From Stomorhina lunata (Eukaryota > Arthropoda > Insecta > Diptera > Rhiniidae), in the NCBI GenBank assembly GCA_933228675.1, contig OW121743.1, positions 85,150,938 to 85,214,937 on the forward strand: a stretch of DNA of 64,000 nt. The letters are read 5' to 3'. This document shows, piece by piece, positions 60,601 to 64,000 of the stretch (position 1 is its first letter; every line of letters starts with the position of its first letter). The notes under the pieces are model-generated. The model ran no database searches. It saw only the letters and a program-made list of their open reading frames with translations, and had not been told where the DNA came from. A program made the position numbers and the translations under genes.

Positions 60601-62313
60601 TAAAAATAGGAAATTTTTGAAAAATTTCCTATAAAAAATAGGAAATTTTTGAAAAATTTCCTATAAAAATAGGAAATTTTTGAAAAATTTCCTATAAAAA
60701 TAGGAAATTTTTGAAAAATTTCCTATAAAAATAGGAAATTTTTGAAAAATTTCCTATAAAAATAGGAAATTTTTGAAAAATTTCCTATAAAAATAGGAAA
60801 TTTTTGAAAAATTTCCTATAAAAATAGGAAATTTTTGAAAAATTTCCTATAAAAATAGGAAATTTTTGAAAAATTTCCTATAAAAATAGGAAATTTTTGA
60901 AAAATTTCCTATAAAAATAGGAAATTTTTGAAAAATTTCCTATAAAAATAGGAAATTTTTAAAAAACTTCTTATAAAAATTGGAAATTTTTGAAAAATTT
61001 CCTATAAAAATAGGAAATTTTTGAAAAATTTCCTATAAAAATAGGAAATTTTTGAAAAATTTCCTATAAAAATAGGAAATTTTTAAAAAACTTCTTATAA
61101 AAATTGGAAATTTTTGAAAAATTTCCTATAAAAATAGGAAATTTTTGAAAAATTTCCTATAAAAATAGGAAATTTTTGAAAAATTTCCTATAAAAATAGG
61201 AAATTTTTGAAAAATTTCCTATAAAAATAGGAAATTTTTGAAAAATTTCCTATAAAAATAGGAAATTTTTAAAAAACTTCTTATAAAAATTGGAAATTTT
61301 TGAAAAATTTCCTATAAAAATAGGAAATTTTTGAAAAATTTCCTATAAAAATAGGAAATTTTTGAAAAATTTCCTATAAAAATAGGAAATTTTTAAAAAA
61401 CTTCTTATAAAAATTGGAAATTTTTGAAAAATTTCCTATAAAAATAGGAAATTTTTGAAAAATTTCCTATAAAAATAGGAAATTTTTGAAAAATTTCCTA
61501 TAAAAATAGGAAATTTTTAAAAAATTTCCTATAAAAATAGGAAATTTTTGAAAAATTTCCTATAAAAATAGGAAATTTTTGAAAAATTTCCTATAAAAAT
61601 AGGAAATTTTTGAAAAATTTCCTATAAAAATAGGAAATTTTTGAAAAATTTCCTATAAAAATAGGAAATTTTTGAAAAATTTCCTATAAAAATAGGAAAT
61701 TTTTGAAAAATTTCCTATAAAAATAGGAAATTTTTGAAAAATTTCCTATAAAAATAGGAAATTTTTGAAAAATTTCCTATAAAAATAGGAAATTTTTGAA
61801 AAATTTCCTATAAAAATAGGAAATTTTTGAAAAATTTCCTATAAAAATAGGAAATTTTTGAAAAATTTCCTATAAAAATAGGAAATTTTTGAAAAATTTC
61901 CTATAAAAATAGGAAATTTTTGAAAAATTTCCTATAAAAATAGGAAATTTTTGAAAAATTTCTTATAAAAATAGGAAATTTTTGAAAAATTTCTTATAAA
62001 AATAGGAAATTTTTGAAAAATTTCCTATAAAAATAGGAAATTTTTGAAGAATTTCCTATAAAAATAGGAAATTTTTGAAAAATTTCCTATAAAAATAGGA
62101 AATTTTTGAAAAATTTCCTATAAAAATAGGAAATTTTTGAAAAATTTCCTATAAAAATAGGAAATTTTTGAAAAATTTCCTATAAAAATAGGAAATTTTT
62201 GAAAAATTTCCTATAAAAATAGGAAATTTTTGAAAAATTTCCTATAAAAATTTTTGAAAAATTTCCTATCAAAATAGGAAATTTTTGAAAAATTTCCTAT
62301 AAAAATAGGATAT
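54660..62313. repeat. 31-bp palindromic satellite, 7.65 kb, ~247 copies
   Basis: The largest ~31-bp block. The unit is ATAGGAAATTTTT, G, AAAAATTTCCTAT, AAAA: a 27-bp perfect odd palindrome plus four A's. The left 600 bp are diverged (including TTTTTTATAAAAAAAAAATT variants near 55150-55260), and the rest is close to invariant for about 7 kb. Variants such as AATGTCCTAT (near 57880 and 59260-59390), GAAGAATTT (57255, 57286, 62046) and AAACTTCTTAT with ATTGG (60961-61420) occur in clusters. Two half-unit breaks (AAAATAATTTCC, near 56262 and 58200) mark deletions. Frames inside it encode only repeat peptides. Confidence 0.97.
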
Positions 62314-63352
62314 CAAAGAAGTTTCTCGAAAAACCACGAATGATTAATAATAAACAGCTTTAATTTTTTCATTGCTGTTTTAACAATTAAACTGAAGTTT
62401 CCTCATACAACATTTAAATACATAATTAATCTTCTTATTTAAAATCCCCTATTAATGTTCAGCTAAATGGGTAATAAATAATAAATGTTTTGTTAATTTA
62501 TTTACGATATAAATGAACGAATGAATGGCCACATAAAAATTTCAATTAACCAATTTCCCTTTTATGTCATTTACTTATTTTATTATTTTCTATTTATTTA
62601 CAATAAAATAAAAAAATACGATATGTATATTAGTATATGTTATGTATTCCCCTATATACATACATACACAACTACACTTACACATACATACATATAAATA
62701 AACACATAAAATATAAATAAATTTATAATAAAAAAGTAATGTAAAAGATTTATATAATATTATTGATTTATACCTTGAACAATTATTTTCCTATAAAATT
62801 AAACATTGAACTAGAAAGAGCAAAACGACGGAAAAGAACCCAAAAAAAAAGAGAAATAGATTTTTTAAGGCGCCAGCCCAAAAAGGAAAGTAAAGGAAAG
62901 ATGGAGGAAATTCATCATCACACAAACATACTCGTATACAAATATAAACGATTTTTTTGTGTTAGCGATAATATGATGGCGGTAGTGACTCATGGTTCAA
63001 TTAATAAAATAAAAAAGACATGGTCGGGTGCTAATGAAGTTGAAAGGACTTGTATGATTATACTCATATTAATATACATATACATTAACAAAGTTTTTCA
63101 CGTGTTCAATGTTAAATAAATGAAAAGAAAGGAAAGCTCGTTAGAACAATAGAAATCATTCAAGTGTAAACGACTACATAGTGATCCCTACACAGTGAAT
63201 AGTTGTGATTGGAGGGCTTGTGTTTCTAGTAATTAAAAATAAAATTTAATTTTTTTTGTTGAAATATTTTTAGTTCTAAAAGCTTTTCCTAAAAATGAAT
63301 TAAGTTTTTTACAGGTTTTCTCAAAATTATTATCTCGGTCTTACTATATGAA
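62314..63352. other. Low-copy DNA between two related satellites
   Basis: No supported gene. CATA/ACAC tracts lie at 62640-62705. The longest non-repeat frame of the window, 118 codons at 62763-63119, has a lysine/arginine-rich middle and no recognisable domain (see findings). Confidence 0.45.
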
Positions 63353-64000
63353 ATAATTTCCTATAAAAGTAAGAAATTTTTGACAAATTTCCTATAAAAA
63401 TAAGACATTTTTGAAAAATTTCTTATAAAAATAAGAAATTTTTGAAAAACTTAATATAAAAATAAGAAATGTATAAAATTTTCTATAAAAATAAGAAATT
63501 TTTGAAAAATGTCCATAAAAAAAATTTAAACATTTTCTATAAAAATAAGAAATTTTTAAAAACTTTCCTATAAAAATAAGAATTTTTTAAAAAATTTCCT
63601 ATAAAAGTAAAAAATTTTTTAAAACTTTCCTATAAAAATAAGAAATTTAAAAAAAAAATCTTATAAAAATAAGAAATTTTTAAAAAATTCCTATAAAAAT
63701 TAGAAATTTAAAAAAAATCCTATAAAAATAAGAAATTTAAAAAAAAAAATCCTATAAAAATTAGACATTTTTAAAAAATATAAAAATAAGAAATTTTAAA
63801 AAAAATTTCCTATAAGAAAAGAAATTTTTAAAAAATTTCCTATTTTTATTTCCTATTTTATATGAATTTCGTATAAAAATAAGAAATTTAAAAAAAAAAC
63901 TTCGCATAAAAAAATCAAATTTTTAAAAAAAATTGTTTTTATAGAAAATTTTTCAAACATTTCTTAAATTTATGGGAAAATTTTCAAAAATTTCTTCTTT
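63353..64000. repeat. Degenerate relative of the palindromic satellite, runs off the window
   Basis: About 20 or more diverged units with CCTATAAAAATAAGAAATTT followed by TTAAAAAATTT. AGGAAA is changed to AAGAAA, so the palindrome is broken in most units. It becomes weaker towards 64000 and continues beyond the window edge. Confidence 0.85.

Noticed and set aside
54660..62313. CRISPR-like array (31-bp palindromic repeats)
   Set aside because: There are no unique spacers. Units are contiguous, and the sequence is clearly eukaryotic.
54660..62313. Hundreds of TATAAAAA TATA-box matches
   Set aside because: They are an inherent part of the satellite unit with no initiator or transcript evidence. 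They cannot be called promoters.

Overview
This is eukaryotic, intergenic or intronic DNA. It is extremely AT-rich and about 60% of it is tandem repeat. The organism is most likely a higher fly (Brachycera, perhaps a blow fly or a muscid). That guess rests on the mariner and Helitron debris, a 0.77-kb interspersed element with ends of a kind I associate with fly introns, and the abundance of CA, CATA and TTG microsatellites. No complete protein-coding gene is visible. All long open frames are by-products of 12-bp or 4-bp repeats whose unit or frame lacks stops.

Layout. Positions 1-25190 hold seven AT-rich satellite blocks with units of about 29-31 bp (1031-1770, 4364-6174, 12070-15117, 15118-16205, 17536-18120, 18175-20040, 21331-25190). 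Low-copy DNA separates them and contains a non-autonomous Helitron with an internal ~143-bp minisatellite (about 7010-8685) and an interspersed element (9203-9974) inserted in a 140-bp tandem duplication. Positions 25888-34594 are a 12-bp satellite (unit TATGTCTTAGTC, about 585 copies) with degenerate and hexameric flanks. Next come another ~31/32-bp array (35368-36670), a 0.79-kb TCTG microsatellite fused to a mariner transposase remnant (38106-38990), a diverged ~150-bp tandem repeat (39360-40090), and a second copy of the interspersed element (41267-42044). Positions 43486-45510 and 46138-46752 are ~31-bp arrays, and 46753-48760 is a second 12-bp array. Positions 50640-53362 hold a ~31-bp array whose two halves are in opposite orientation. 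Positions 54660-62313 are a 7.6-kb, about 247-copy, very homogeneous 31-bp satellite, and a degenerate relative of it runs off the right edge.

Candidate host coding sequence is limited to three short, splice-flanked stretches, all low confidence: 35182-35231, 43071-43207 (start codon, then 33 codons of an acidic N-terminus up to a GT) and 49150-49240. If real, they would be exons lying in satellite-packed introns, as in the giant genes of fly heterochromatin and Y chromosomes. This is inference.

The most unusual property is that many sequence-distinct satellites share a period of about 31 bp (three helical turns) and a dyad-symmetric unit. In the largest array each unit is a 27-bp perfect palindrome plus four A's, and its A/T tracts fall once per helical turn. 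Two neighbouring arrays carry about 20 copies of TATCGATA, the binding element known for DREF in Drosophila.
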